Below, in pieces: positions 16,865 through 25,254 of a stretch of DNA of 36,655 nucleotides. Origin of the DNA: Bacteroidota bacterium (GTDB lineage Bacteria > Bacteroidota > Bacteroidia > Bacteroidales > F082); the NCBI GenBank assembly GCA_013203805.1, contig JABMPH010000352.1, positions 1 to 36,655 on the forward strand, read 5' to 3'. Position 1 is the first letter of the stretch. Every line of letters starts with the position of its first letter. Position numbers and translations under genes: made by a program. The notes below the pieces were generated by a model. It was not told the origin of the DNA. It worked only from the letters and a program-made list of their open reading frames with translations, and made no database searches.

Positions 16865-17326
16865 ATGAAACTAAACCTTCCTACATATGATTTTAAAATA
16901 AGAGTAAACTCATCTGGAAAGGATGAGATATTTGATGAATTTAGGGGGAAGTATATCATGCTGTCGGCTGAAGAGTGGGTTCGACAAAACTTTATCAGAT
17001 ATTTAAAGGAGGTAAAGGGATATCCCCCAATGTTAATTGCTATTGAAAAGGGGATTAAGGTTAATACGTTGCAAAAACGATTTGATGCGGTAGTTTATAA
17101 AAATGATGGGCAGCCAGTAGTTCTTATTGAGTTCAAGTCTCCTGATGTTAAAATAAATCAAAAGGTAATGGAACAAATATCGGGATATAATTTAAAGCTT
17201 AAAGTATCTTATCTTATAGTTAGTAACGGGTTAACTCACTACTGTTGCCATGTTGATTATAAAACTGCCCATATATCATTTCTAAAAGAAATTCCAGAAT
17301 ACAACGAGCTAAAATTAATAGAATGA
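16865..17326 (+). CDS. Orphan HsdR N-terminal-like (PD-(D/E)XK) protein
   Basis: A 153-residue protein corresponding to the type I restriction enzyme R-subunit N-terminal domain (HSDR_N_2 family) without helicase parts. The nuclease motif is intact: D74 in RFDAVVY, then E89-F-K91 in VLIEFKSP, followed by a conserved Q-I-x-G-Y (QISGYNLKL). No hsdM or hsdS genes lie nearby. Small proteins of this family sit next to holA in many Bacteroidota (recalled context), so this is a housekeeping neighbour, not a restriction system. Its real substrate is unknown. Confidence 0.8.
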   Translation: MKLNLPTYDFKIRVNSSGKDEIFDEFRGKYIMLSAEEWVRQNFIRYLKEVKGYPPMLIAIEKGIKVNTLQKRFDAVVYKNDGQPVVLIEFKSPDVKINQKVMEQISGYNLKLKVSYLIVSNGLTHYCCHVDYKTAHISFLKEIPEYNELKLIE

Positions 17327-17490
17327 ATTAATAGAAATTGTCAGTTATATTTACTTGAAATATTTATCTTTTGTTTAATGATAACATTAAATCCAATAAA
17401 CAAACCATCAGTAACTTTTTGCAAATCGCAATAAAAAATGTTAATGGCGAATAAATTCATATTAATATTAATTTCTTTACGTAAAAATAG

Positions 17491-17498
17491 TACATTTG
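17491..17498 (+). promoter_or_regulatory. -7 element for the anchored hypothetical
   Basis: TACATTTG matches TAnnTTTG, 17 bases before the ATG at 17516. No clear -33 element. Confidence 0.45.
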
Positions 17499-17515
17499 CT
17501 TAAAATTTTTTGAAG

Positions 17516-18115
17516 ATGAAAAAGACTTTAATCCAACTCGGTTTATTTGTAGTTATTGTTGCTCTTGGATATTTTGTATATGATAGTATCATGGAGCCCG
17601 TAAGATTCAACAAAGAAAAACAACAAAGAGAAAAGGTTGTTATCGAGAGACTTAAAGACATTAGAAGTTCCCAGTTTATTTTTAAGCAGTTAACTGGCTC
17701 TTATGCACCAGGTTTTGATACCTTAATTTCTTTCTTAAAAGTTGCTGAAATTCCTGTTGTAAAAATTATTCCAGATCCTAGTGATACAACATATACACTA
17801 ACAATTAACGATACTGTTGGGTATATAAAAGTTGCAGATTCATTATTTGGGAAACGGGCAAATTTCAAATATACACAACTTACAACCGTTCCATTTTCGG
17901 GAGGAGTACTGTTTGAGATGCAAGCCGATACTATTGAGAGAGGTGGGGTTGAGGTTCATGTTTTTGAAGCCAAAGCACCATTTACATCTTTCCTAAAAGG
18001 CATGAATAAGCAAGCTGTAATAAATATTATCGCTAAATTTGAAGATATTGAAAAATACCCAGGTTTGAGAGTCGGATCTATGACTGAGCCTTCTACTGAT
18101 GGTAACTGGGAGTAA
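17516..18115 (+). CDS. Conserved membrane-anchored hypothetical protein
   Basis: A 199-residue protein with one N-terminal transmembrane helix (LIQLGLFVVIVALGYFVYDSI), a charged linker helix (FNKEKQQREKVVIERLKDI), and a beta-rich domain presumably in the periplasm. ATG 17516 is preferred over the TTG at 17510. RSSQFIFKQLTGSYAPGFDTLISFL after the helix looks somewhat like the start of a type IV pilin-like or pseudopilin fold, but no prepilin cleavage site is present. It sits upstream of DUF3822 and rsmD, a grouping I recall from other Bacteroidota. Function unknown. Confidence 0.7.
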   Translation: MKKTLIQLGLFVVIVALGYFVYDSIMEPVRFNKEKQQREKVVIERLKDIRSSQFIFKQLTGSYAPGFDTLISFLKVAEIPVVKIIPDPSDTTYTLTINDTVGYIKVADSLFGKRANFKYTQLTTVPFSGGVLFEMQADTIERGGVEVHVFEAKAPFTSFLKGMNKQAVINIIAKFEDIEKYPGLRVGSMTEPSTDGNWE

Positions 18116-18230
18116 TCTTCCCATAAAGTCAGTATAGTTAATTTAATCGACTTTTGATACTAAAATGGTGGGTTTACTAGTTTCAAAATCAAAAGTATAT
18201 TACTTATTGACTTAACAAAATCTAGTATTA

Positions 18231-19100
18231 ATGGCCTTACAGATAGTACCATATTTCAGTTATTTCGATAAGTCTTTTAGAGAGTCGCAAACCAGAAATT
18301 ATACACTATCAATACAACTTTGGTTAAAGGGTCTTGTTTTTACAATATATAATCCTGAGAAAAATAAGTTCATCGGTGTTGAATCATATCTTTTTCCCGA
18401 CTTGAAGAGTATTGACCAATTACCTTCTTATTTGGGTAAAGTTCTAAATAACCGACCATCATTTGCCTTTCCTTACAAATCGGTTTTCTTGTTATATCAA
18501 AACAAATATTCAACATTAATTCCTCAACCACTTTTTAGTGAAGAGAATAAAAATTTATATCTAGGATTTAACCAGCCTTTTCAGGAAAACAGTAGGATAG
18601 TATTCGACACACTAAAGAACAATGATGCAGTAAATGTATATTATCTGCCCAATTTAGTTGTGGAAAAGGCTAAGGATTTCTGGCCCAACGTTAATATTCT
18701 TCACTTTTCCACTGCTCTGATCGACAGCCTTTCAATAAATTTCAAAAATCAGGTTGATCAAAAAACACTTTTCATAAATCTACGTATCGATTGCTTCGAT
18801 ATTGTGTACTTCAAAGAAAATAAGCTTCATTATTATAATTCTTTTGATTTTCACACTAAAGAAGACTTTATTTATTTTTTGTTGATTGCCATTGATCAAC
18901 TAATGCTAAATCCTGAGGATGTAAATGTTATTTTACTGGGTTATATCGATAAAATTGATGATCGCCACAGGATGATTCATCAGTATATCAAAAACTATAG
19001 TTTTATCTCCAGAAATGATAATTATGGTTACTCGTTTGTATTGGATGAATTACGACACCACCAATATTATACATTATTTAATGCATTACAATGCGAATAG
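18231..19100 (+). CDS. DUF3822 family protein
   Basis: A 289-residue soluble protein of the DUF3822 family, which is Bacteroidota-specific. The fold is thought to be actin-like/ASKHA with two similar halves; here SIQLWLKGLVFTIYNPEKNKFIGVESY and LFINLRIDCFDIVYFKENKLHYYNSF are matching strand-rich segments. It overlaps rsmD by 10 bases, implying translational coupling. Function is unknown; the constant link to rsmD suggests a role tied to ribosome assembly or translation, which is only inference. Confidence 0.82.
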   Translation: MALQIVPYFSYFDKSFRESQTRNYTLSIQLWLKGLVFTIYNPEKNKFIGVESYLFPDLKSIDQLPSYLGKVLNNRPSFAFPYKSVFLLYQNKYSTLIPQPLFSEENKNLYLGFNQPFQENSRIVFDTLKNNDAVNVYYLPNLVVEKAKDFWPNVNILHFSTALIDSLSINFKNQVDQKTLFINLRIDCFDIVYFKENKLHYYNSFDFHTKEDFIYFLLIAIDQLMLNPEDVNVILLGYIDKIDDRHRMIHQYIKNYSFISRNDNYGYSFVLDELRHHQYYTLFNALQCE

Positions 19101-19633
19101 TTAGCGGCAAATACAAGCGCCGAATAATAGCTCCCCCAAATAATCTACCCGTACGCCCCACTACTGATATGGCTAAGGAAAGCTTATTCAATATAATGGG
19201 AAATCATGTTGATTTTAGGGAGAAAAATGTGCTTGATTTGTTTGCCGGAACAGGAAATATATCATACGAATTTGTATCAAGAGGTTGTAGTTCGGTAACA
19301 GCTGTTGATCAGGATTTCGGGTGTGTTAAGTTTATTAATGAAACTGCTCAGAAGCTTGAAATGCCTGAATTATCAGTAATTAAACAAGATGTTTTCAAAT
19401 TCATGTCGATGTCGAAACGAAGGTTTGATATAATTTTCGCCGATCCGCCATATATGCTTGAAAATATTATTGATATTAGCAATAAAGTATTTGAATATGA
19501 TCTACTTAATCCTGATGGTTGGTTAATAATAGAACATCCAGGAGAGCTTGATTTATCAAAAGAACTTAATTTCCATGAGCACAGGAAATATGGCCGAGTT
19601 AATTTCAGTTTTTTCCATAAGGCTATTGATTAA
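19091..19633 (+). CDS. rsmD: 16S rRNA (guanine-966 N2)-methyltransferase
   Basis: RsmD methylates G966 of 16S rRNA with S-adenosylmethionine. The 180-residue protein has the family N-terminus MRIVSGKYKRRIIAPP and VRPTTDMAKESLFNIM, the SAM-binding motif DLFAGTG (49-55) and the catalytic DPPY (118-121). It overlaps the DUF3822 gene by 10 bases. No clear terminator follows before the tetR promoter. Confidence 0.93.
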   Translation: MRIVSGKYKRRIIAPPNNLPVRPTTDMAKESLFNIMGNHVDFREKNVLDLFAGTGNISYEFVSRGCSSVTAVDQDFGCVKFINETAQKLEMPELSVIKQDVFKFMSMSKRRFDIIFADPPYMLENIIDISNKVFEYDLLNPDGWLIIEHPGELDLSKELNFHEHRKYGRVNFSFFHKAID

Positions 19634-19699
19634 TCGTTTGTTTTATTAGCTCTATTATCATTTCAAGACAGTAATCCCCCAAAAAAAAATCCCAAATAA

Positions 19700-19730
19700 T
19701 TTGCAGCATTAAAAACAAATTGTACTTTTG
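19700..19730 (+). promoter_or_regulatory. tetR promoter
   Basis: TTTG (19700-19703) and TACTTTTG (19723-19730) with a 19-base spacer form the clearest Bacteroidota promoter in the window. A TTG at 19728 that could be read as an earlier start lies inside it, so the ATG at 19752 is the gene start. Confidence 0.7.
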
Positions 19731-19731
19731 C

Positions 19732-19747
19732 AAGTAATTACTCACTT
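19732..19747. promoter_or_regulatory. Candidate TetR operator, site 1
   Basis: AAGTAATTACTCACTT begins 1 base after the tetR -7 element, over the expected transcription start. It shares AAGTAAnTACTCAC with site 2 at 20300. The core GTAATTACTCAC is an imperfect palindrome (8 of 12 positions). The position suits autorepression. Confidence 0.55.
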
Positions 19748-19751
19748 TGTT

Positions 19752-20279
19752 ATGACTGAAAAGCAGGAAAAGATATTACATTCAGCACTTGAACTTTTTG
19801 CTAAAGAAGGATACACAGCAACATCCACAAGCAAAGTTGCCAAACATGCAGGAGTTAGCGAAGGATTGATATTCCGTCATTTTGGTAGCAAGGAAGGATT
19901 ACTTGATGCGATTTTGAAGGAAGGCGAGGAACAAGCAAAACTTCTTTTTGCTTCAATAGTGTTTGAAACAGATCCACGGCTTGTTATTGCCAAAACAATT
20001 GATATGATTGAATCATTGGGCAAAAGCAAAGAAGGATTTGAGTTTTGGAAGCTACAATACAAAATAAAATGGGAAACGGAAAAATATAGTGAACAAAAAA
20101 TGGAAGCACTTCATATGTCCCTTTCAAACGCATTTAATAAACTGGGTTATGAAACGCCCGACCTTGAAGCTACATTCCTTTTAATAACCATGGATGGAAT
20201 AGCAACAAGGCTCTGCCTTCAGGAAAGTTTCCAGGTAGAATCTATGATTACTTTTTTAAGAAGAAAGTATAGGGTTTAA
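19752..20279 (+). CDS. TetR family transcriptional regulator
   Basis: A 175-residue repressor-type regulator. The N-terminal helix-turn-helix is typical: ILHSALELFAKEGYTATSTSKVAKHAGVSEGLIFRHFGSKEGLLDAIL. The C-terminal ligand domain is helical and diverged, as usual, so the effector cannot be predicted. The start at ATG 19752 follows the promoter at 19700-19730. It heads a plus-strand group (SDR, phosphoesterase, Rossmann protein), and the same 14-bp motif occurs before tetR and before the SDR. It probably represses itself and that group. Confidence 0.9.
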   Translation: MTEKQEKILHSALELFAKEGYTATSTSKVAKHAGVSEGLIFRHFGSKEGLLDAILKEGEEQAKLLFASIVFETDPRLVIAKTIDMIESLGKSKEGFEFWKLQYKIKWETEKYSEQKMEALHMSLSNAFNKLGYETPDLEATFLLITMDGIATRLCLQESFQVESMITFLRRKYRV

Positions 20280-20299
20280 AAAAATTTACACAATTATAT

Positions 20300-20315
20300 A
20301 AGTAAGTACTCACAT
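20300..20315. promoter_or_regulatory. Candidate TetR operator, site 2
   Basis: AAGTAAGTACTCACAT in the gap between tetR and the SDR gene. The core GTAAGTACTCAC is a palindrome at 10 of 12 positions. It is nearly identical to the site after the tetR promoter and lies 22 bases before the SDR start. Confidence 0.55.
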
Positions 20316-20336
20316 AAATATTCAAAATATAAAAAA

Positions 20337-21122
20337 ATGAAAACTAAAAAAGTAGCATTAATAACTGGTGCATCTACAGGCATTGGAAAAGAATTTGCAT
20401 ATATCCACGCTGAAAAAGGAGGCGACTTGATAATAGTTGCACGTAGCAAAGACAAACTGGAAGGGATAAAAAATGAACTTGAGACAAAATATCCTATTAA
20501 GGTAATGGTAATTGCAAAAGACCTAAGTCTAAGTGAAGCACCTAAAGAAATTTACGATGAAGTTAAAAAAGCAGGTATTGAAGTAAACTACCTTATTAAC
20601 AATGCAGGATTCGGCGGCCTGGGTAAATTCCATGAAAGGGATTGGGAACAAGATCTAATGATGATAAACGTAAATATAGTTGCTCTTACTGCCCTCACCA
20701 GATTATTTTTACCTGATATGGTATTTAGAAACGAAGGTAAGATTCTAAATGTATCCTCAACAGCCAGTTTAATGCCAGGCCCATTGCAAGCCGTGTATTT
20801 TGCAACTAAAGCATATGTAACCTTCTTTAGTAATGCCATAGATGAAGAGCTACATGATACAAATGTTACAGTTACCACTTTAATGCCCGGAGCAACCGAA
20901 ACAGAGTTCGGGCGTGTTTCGGGTATGGATAAAACGCCAATGTTCCAAAAAACGGTCGGTGCCAGGGGTGTAGCAGAAGATGGTTATAATGGGATGTTAG
21001 TAGGTAAGCTCGATGTAATATCAGGAATAAACTTTTCTCAAAAAATGATGATGGCAATGATACCATTTACTCCAAAGAAAATGGTGCTTAGCCAAATCCG
21101 GAAAATGCAGGAAGTGAAATAA
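20337..21122 (+). CDS. Short-chain dehydrogenase/reductase, DltE-like (COG0300)
   Basis: A classical SDR of 261 residues with TGASTGIG (10-17), NNAG (88-91), catalytic S140/S141, Y154 and K158. R36 and S37 after the second strand suggest NADP. VTTLMPGATETEFG and the C-terminal FTPKKMVLSQIRKMQ fit the DltE/COG0300 group, often linked to lipid or sterol-like substrates. Its substrate is not predictable. It is the first gene after tetR and carries a candidate TetR operator just upstream, so it is likely the main regulated gene. Confidence 0.87.
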   Translation: MKTKKVALITGASTGIGKEFAYIHAEKGGDLIIVARSKDKLEGIKNELETKYPIKVMVIAKDLSLSEAPKEIYDEVKKAGIEVNYLINNAGFGGLGKFHERDWEQDLMMINVNIVALTALTRLFLPDMVFRNEGKILNVSSTASLMPGPLQAVYFATKAYVTFFSNAIDEELHDTNVTVTTLMPGATETEFGRVSGMDKTPMFQKTVGARGVAEDGYNGMLVGKLDVISGINFSQKMMMAMIPFTPKKMVLSQIRKMQEVK

Positions 21123-21146
21123 TAATAACAATTCTGATTAATTAAT

Positions 21147-22259
21147 ATGAAACAATTAATACTAATAATTATACTGGTAATTTTTCTAAGCATCTTGGTA
21201 GGTGCTAATATTTATATCTCACGGCGTTTCTCATTGTTCTTTGACATAACTAATCTAAAGATGCTTTATGTCATTACGGGTTTTCTCACAATATTTATGA
21301 TAGCAGGAGTAATGGGAGCATCCAATTCAATATCCTTTACCGGGCACATTATATATATCATTGCTGGAATTACAATGGGATTATTACTTTATCTACTCAT
21401 CTCAACAATATTGGTAGATGTAATTAGGCTATTCACAAATTTTAAGCCATTAGTATATGGATTAATTATCATCGGATTTACTCTTAGTGTTTCAATCTAT
21501 GGAATTTGGAATTCATTCAATCTCAAAGTAACAAAAATTGATATTCCGGTCTCAGGACTTACCAATGATATTAAGGCTATGCACCTAAGCGATATCCATA
21601 TTGGACATTTCAGGGGAAGGGACTGGCTTCAGCAAATTGTTGACAAAACAAATAAACAAAATGTAGATGTAGTTTTTATTACCGGAGATTTATTTGATGG
21701 AAGGATCAATATGAATCTCAAAACATTAGAGCCACTTAAAAAACTAAATGCCCCTGTATATTTCGTAGAGGGTAATCATGATGGCTATTCCGGCGTTAAT
21801 GAAATTAAATCTTTGCTAAGGGAAATCGGAGTTGATGTCCTCGAAAATGAAGTTACTCACTTCGGAGAGATCCAAATCATTGGTTTAGTTCACATGCTTG
21901 CCGATAGTAGTTCGGTTAATATGCATTCCGGAGGTCATTCAAAGACAATAAAATCAGTTTTAGCTACGCTGAATATCAATAAGGATAAGCCAACAGTATT
22001 GTTACATCACAGCCCTGATGGTATACAATTTGCAAATGAAAACGGAATAGATGTTTATCTGGCAGGACATACACATGGCGGTCAACTGTTCCCAATTAAT
22101 TATATCGCAAATCTAATTTTTAAATACAATAAAGGATTGCACGATTATAATGGGACAAAGATTTTTGTTACTGAGGGGGCAGGAACATTTGGTCCACCAA
22201 TGCGTGTAGCAACCAAAAGTGAGATTACAGTTATAAACCTTAACCCAATAAAAAAATGA
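21147..22259 (+). CDS. Membrane metallophosphoesterase, YaeI-like
   Basis: 370 residues: about four N-terminal transmembrane helices (near 3-25, 40-58, 65-92 and 103-121) followed by a calcineurin-like phosphoesterase domain. Metal ligands are visible: D149 and H151 (SDIHIGH), D181 (TGDLFDG), N210-H211 (EGNHDG), H287/H288 (LLHHSPDG) and H308/H310 (GHTHGG). The closest described group is YaeI, involved in lipid A-type or UDP-diacylglucosamine phosphate hydrolysis, but the substrate here is unknown. It overlaps the next gene by 4 bases (ATGA). Confidence 0.88.
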   Translation: MKQLILIIILVIFLSILVGANIYISRRFSLFFDITNLKMLYVITGFLTIFMIAGVMGASNSISFTGHIIYIIAGITMGLLLYLLISTILVDVIRLFTNFKPLVYGLIIIGFTLSVSIYGIWNSFNLKVTKIDIPVSGLTNDIKAMHLSDIHIGHFRGRDWLQQIVDKTNKQNVDVVFITGDLFDGRINMNLKTLEPLKKLNAPVYFVEGNHDGYSGVNEIKSLLREIGVDVLENEVTHFGEIQIIGLVHMLADSSSVNMHSGGHSKTIKSVLATLNINKDKPTVLLHHSPDGIQFANENGIDVYLAGHTHGGQLFPINYIANLIFKYNKGLHDYNGTKIFVTEGAGTFGPPMRVATKSEITVINLNPIKK

Positions 22260-22930
22260 AGAAAAAAGTCATAATAACAGGAGCAACCGGAATGGTTGGT
22301 AAAGGAGTATTGCTCGAATGCCTCGACCATGACGAAATAGGAGAAGTATTGGTTATTGGCAGAAGCCCAATAAACATCAAACACCCGAGGCTCAAAGAAC
22401 TAATTCATAAAGATTTTTCTGATTTCACAGATGTCACAAATCAGCTGTCTGGTTGGGATGCATGCTATTTCTGTTTGGGTATTAGTGCGGCTGGTTTAAA
22501 GGAGGAAGAATATCGTAGAATTACTTATGGCTACACTATGTCATTGGCAAATACATTATTTAAGAACAGTTCTGAAATGACATTCAATTATGTTTCCGGA
22601 CAAGGTACCGACTCTTCCGAAAAAGGTAGCATGATGTGGGCAAGAGTAAAGGGGAAAACTGAAAACGACATTCTAAATCTGGGTTTCGAGAAAGCTTTCG
22701 TGTTTCGCCCGGGCGCAATTATTCCATTAAGAGGCATTAAATCCAGAACAAAAAGCTACCAGTTTATGTACGATTATTTTATGTGGCTTGTTAAGGGTAT
22801 CAAGGCAGTATCACCAAATTCAGTAGTTAATACAACACAAATAGGATTAGCTATGATTAATACAATGTTACTGGGTTATGATAAAAAAATATTAAAACCG
22901 AAAGACATGATTATATTATCGGAGAAATAA
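22256..22930 (+). CDS. NAD(P)-binding Rossmann-fold protein (atypical SDR/epimerase-like)
   Basis: 224 residues starting with VIITGATGMVGKGVLLECL, an extended-SDR nucleotide motif GATGMVG (9-15). VIGRS after the second strand suggests NADP. It resembles the HTATIP2/YbjT-like atypical SDRs with a short C-terminus and no classical YxxxK. The start codon overlaps the stop of the phosphoesterase (ATGA), so the two are translationally coupled. The role is unknown. It is the last intact gene of the TetR-led group. Confidence 0.8.
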   Translation: MKKKVIITGATGMVGKGVLLECLDHDEIGEVLVIGRSPINIKHPRLKELIHKDFSDFTDVTNQLSGWDACYFCLGISAAGLKEEEYRRITYGYTMSLANTLFKNSSEMTFNYVSGQGTDSSEKGSMMWARVKGKTENDILNLGFEKAFVFRPGAIIPLRGIKSRTKSYQFMYDYFMWLVKGIKAVSPNSVVNTTQIGLAMINTMLLGYDKKILKPKDMIILSEK

Positions 22931-22984
22931 TAGTCCTTGCTTTTTACCTGTCTTTCGTGACAATGAATCGTATCATATTTGTTT

Positions 22985-23321
22985 ATGATTAGATTAGATG
23001 ATCTGGTATTTAAGAAGTTGGATTATAAAGGACTCCAAACTTTGGTATCAGCTTCACAACCTACTTATTTCACGACTTAACACAAATGCTTCCATCGGAA
23101 TGGCCGGAGTTATTGCAATGCAAAATTTCTACTCCAAGGGAGGTTTCAAAATTGCATTCAGAGATGAGCGTCATGAAAAAATCAGAGAAAGTTTTTCTAT
23201 CAGAAATAACGTAACTGAAATTGTAGAGACAGACATTGATGAGATTTTGATATATGATAGTATAAATTTTGGTTTTTCACGTCCTCAGTTTATAATACCA
23301 TCTCTAAATATTTTAGATTAA
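22985..23321 (+). pseudogene. GNAT acetyltransferase remnant with internal deletion
   Basis: From ATG 22985 one frame reads MIRLDDLVFKKLDYKGLQTLVS, a GNAT-like N-terminus, then stops at 23080. A second frame, shifted by one, reads KLWYQLHNLLISRLNTNASI, then GVIAMQNFYSKGGFKIAFRDE, which looks like the C-terminal part of a GNAT family acetyltransferase (acceptor-side motif and FYxKxGF). The central acetyl-CoA binding region (R/Q-x-x-G-x-G/A) is missing. The two frames cross near 23035-23055. This is best explained by an out-of-frame internal deletion of roughly a hundred codons. A short functional ORF from 22998 (107 aa) is the less likely alternative. Confidence 0.6.
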
Positions 23322-23377
23322 ATCAATCCAGTAAAAGTATTATATATTTACCGTTTTAAATAATTAATCTCATTAAA

Positions 23378-23947
23378 ATGAAGATCAATGAAATTATTGC
23401 CCGGCTTAAGAGAGGTAATGAAAGATTTGTAAAGGATAGATTAGCTTTAGAGAATCAAGGTTCAATTAGAAGACAAGATGTGATCAACGGCCAGAATCCA
23501 ATAGCCATTATACTTGGATGTGCTGATAGTCGTGTAGTGCCAGAATTGATATTTGACACCGGAATAGGTGAACTATTTGTGGTTCGTGTAGCAGGTAATG
23601 TTGCCAACACTTCTACGATAGCAAGTATCGAGTATGCTGTTGCACATTTGGAAACAAAAGTAATTATTGTTTTAAGTCATCAAAGTTGTGGAGCAGTTAC
23701 CGCAGCGGTTAATGGTGGAGATAATGGGGTTAATCTTAATCACTTGCTTGCACTGATAAATCCGGCAATTGCTGATTCAGGAGAAAATGCCACTGTAGAT
23801 GATGTATCACGAAAAAATGCACAACTAACCGTCATGGAACTAGCCCGCCAGTCACATATTATTAGCAATGCCGTAAAGCATGATAGTTTGAAAATTATTC
23901 CTGCATATTACAATCTTGATTCAGGTATTGTAGAATTATTAGTATAA
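23378..23947 (+). CDS. Beta-class carbonic anhydrase
   Basis: Interconverts CO2 and bicarbonate using zinc. The 189-residue protein has the metal ligands C48, H101 and C104 and the D50-R52 dyad in GCADSRV, together with VVRVAGN (68-74) and SHQSCGAV (100-107). These are complete and typical for a clade close to plant-type beta enzymes. No signal peptide, so it is cytoplasmic. It is followed 44 bp later by a His-rich secreted protein and then a SnoaL-like lipoprotein, all on the same strand, suggesting a shared function in carbon or zinc handling. Confidence 0.93.
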   Translation: MKINEIIARLKRGNERFVKDRLALENQGSIRRQDVINGQNPIAIILGCADSRVVPELIFDTGIGELFVVRVAGNVANTSTIASIEYAVAHLETKVIIVLSHQSCGAVTAAVNGGDNGVNLNHLLALINPAIADSGENATVDDVSRKNAQLTVMELARQSHIISNAVKHDSLKIIPAYYNLDSGIVELLV

Positions 23948-23991
23948 ATAACAATTGTAATAAAATTATTTACCCACAACTAAATAATATA

Positions 23992-24483
23992 ATGAAATTG
24001 GATCAACTTTTGATGGTACTTCTCATAATTATCTCATTTGGCTCAAGAGCACAAATCACCGATAAGCATAAGGAACATGACCAACACATGCATAAAAATT
24101 ATGAAGTGGGATTAGCAAACTCTCTTGTTTATTTTATCAATGGTAAAGAGGTTGCATATGGACTACATCTACACTATATTCACTACATTTCGCATACTAA
24201 ATTTGGATATGGTTTGGGATATGAACGAATTTTTGATGAACATGGACACAATGTATTTGGAGTAATTGGGACATACAGTCCTGTTAACAGTTTACTTTTA
24301 AGCATATCACCGGGAATTACTTTTGAAGATGGTAAAAGTTCAGAACCAGGCTTTGCCATGCATTTTGAAACAACCTATGAATTTGAAATTGGCAATTTTC
24401 ATATTGGCCCCTTGGTTGGAATTGCCTATGATCCTGAAGATTATCATTTAGGAGTAGGTTTGCATTTTGGATATGGGTTTTAA
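23992..24483 (+). CDS. His-rich predicted outer-membrane beta-barrel protein
   Basis: 163 residues with a signal peptide (MKLDQLLMVLLIIISFGSRAQ) and then a histidine-rich segment DKHKEHDQHMHKNYEV directly at the mature N-terminus. The rest alternates hydrophobic and polar residues and is rich in glycine and aromatics (GLHLHYIHYISHTKFGYGLG, and GLHFGYGF at the end with a terminal F), as in small outer-membrane barrels. The histidines suggest Zn or other metal binding. It lies between a zinc-dependent carbonic anhydrase and a SnoaL-like lipoprotein. Family not recognised; barrel assignment by pattern only. Confidence 0.65.
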   Translation: MKLDQLLMVLLIIISFGSRAQITDKHKEHDQHMHKNYEVGLANSLVYFINGKEVAYGLHLHYIHYISHTKFGYGLGYERIFDEHGHNVFGVIGTYSPVNSLLLSISPGITFEDGKSSEPGFAMHFETTYEFEIGNFHIGPLVGIAYDPEDYHLGVGLHFGYGF

Positions 24484-24521
24484 TAAACAGAATAAAATAA
24501 TAATTAATAAATAATATAGTT

Positions 24522-25115
24522 ATGAAAAAAATGATTTTACCTTTTCTGGTAGTTGTAATGTTACTAAGCGTAACCTCCTGTAATCAACCGGTACGTGAAA
24601 ACCAAATAGTTGCCGATCAGGATTTAAAAACCGAAGTAGTTATATCCAAACAGGATGTTCTGGATGCTCAAAAAATATGGGGCGACGGAATAGTAAAAAT
24701 TGGTGAGATATATTCTGAAGGTGGCGATTATAAAGCTGCTGCTGAAAAACACATCGACGATCTGTATGGTTATAACCTAGGCACAGTATTGTTTAAACCA
24801 ACACTTGCTTCAGAAATTCAATTCCGTACTGATAAAGAAGGTGCGCTATCCTATTTTATTGCCGACAACTCCAATTACCCTGAAGACCATGGTTTTGCCA
24901 TTAAACCCTGGAGCGCGGTAAGGTGGGAAAGTACGGGTATTAAAACAGAAAATAACATGGCAATTGCAATGGGTAACTATTATTTTACACCTGCCAAAGG
25001 TGGTGAAGATGTAAAGGTTGAATATACTTTTGCATACACTAAAGACGATGACGGAAAGTTAAGAATAATAATGCATGGTTCTCATCTTCCCTATTCACCT
25101 CCAATCGAGCATTAA
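24522..25115 (+). CDS. SnoaL-like lipoprotein
   Basis: 197 residues with a lipoprotein signal ending in VTSCNQ (C20). The mature part (DVLDAQKIWGDGIVKIGEIY, AAAEKHIDDLYGYNLGTVLFKPTLA, MAIAMGNYYFTPAKG, VKVEYTFAYTKD, and a final IIMHGSHLPYSPP) fits a cone-shaped SnoaL/CaMKII-association-like fold. Close relatives are sometimes labelled phosphoribosyl-AMP cyclohydrolase in databases, but no HisI metal motif is visible, so I do not use that name. It is probably periplasmic or outer-membrane anchored. It follows the His-rich protein by 38 bp. Confidence 0.75.
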   Translation: MKKMILPFLVVVMLLSVTSCNQPVRENQIVADQDLKTEVVISKQDVLDAQKIWGDGIVKIGEIYSEGGDYKAAAEKHIDDLYGYNLGTVLFKPTLASEIQFRTDKEGALSYFIADNSNYPEDHGFAIKPWSAVRWESTGIKTENNMAIAMGNYYFTPAKGGEDVKVEYTFAYTKDDDGKLRIIMHGSHLPYSPPIEH

Positions 25116-25254
25116 TTATTGTTGTAAAATATTTATAGAAGTATGCTAAGTTTAAAAACTCTATTGCAATATTCGCATTTAGCCACAGAGTAATGACAAT
25201 GGGGTTTAAATATTATAACGGTCAGTATTAACTATATTACTTTTTATTCTCTTC

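Noticed and set aside
16865..17326. Type I restriction-modification system
   Set aside because: Only the HsdR N-terminal domain is present; no helicase, methylase or specificity gene lies nearby, and the neighbours are housekeeping genes.
19728..19751. Longer TetR start at TTG 19728
   Set aside because: It overlaps the -7 element and a candidate operator; ATG 19752 starts the usual TetR N-terminus.
24522..25115. Phosphoribosyl-AMP cyclohydrolase (HisI)
   Set aside because: Related proteins are sometimes given this name, but the zinc-binding HisI motif is absent and the protein is a lipoprotein with a SnoaL-like pattern.
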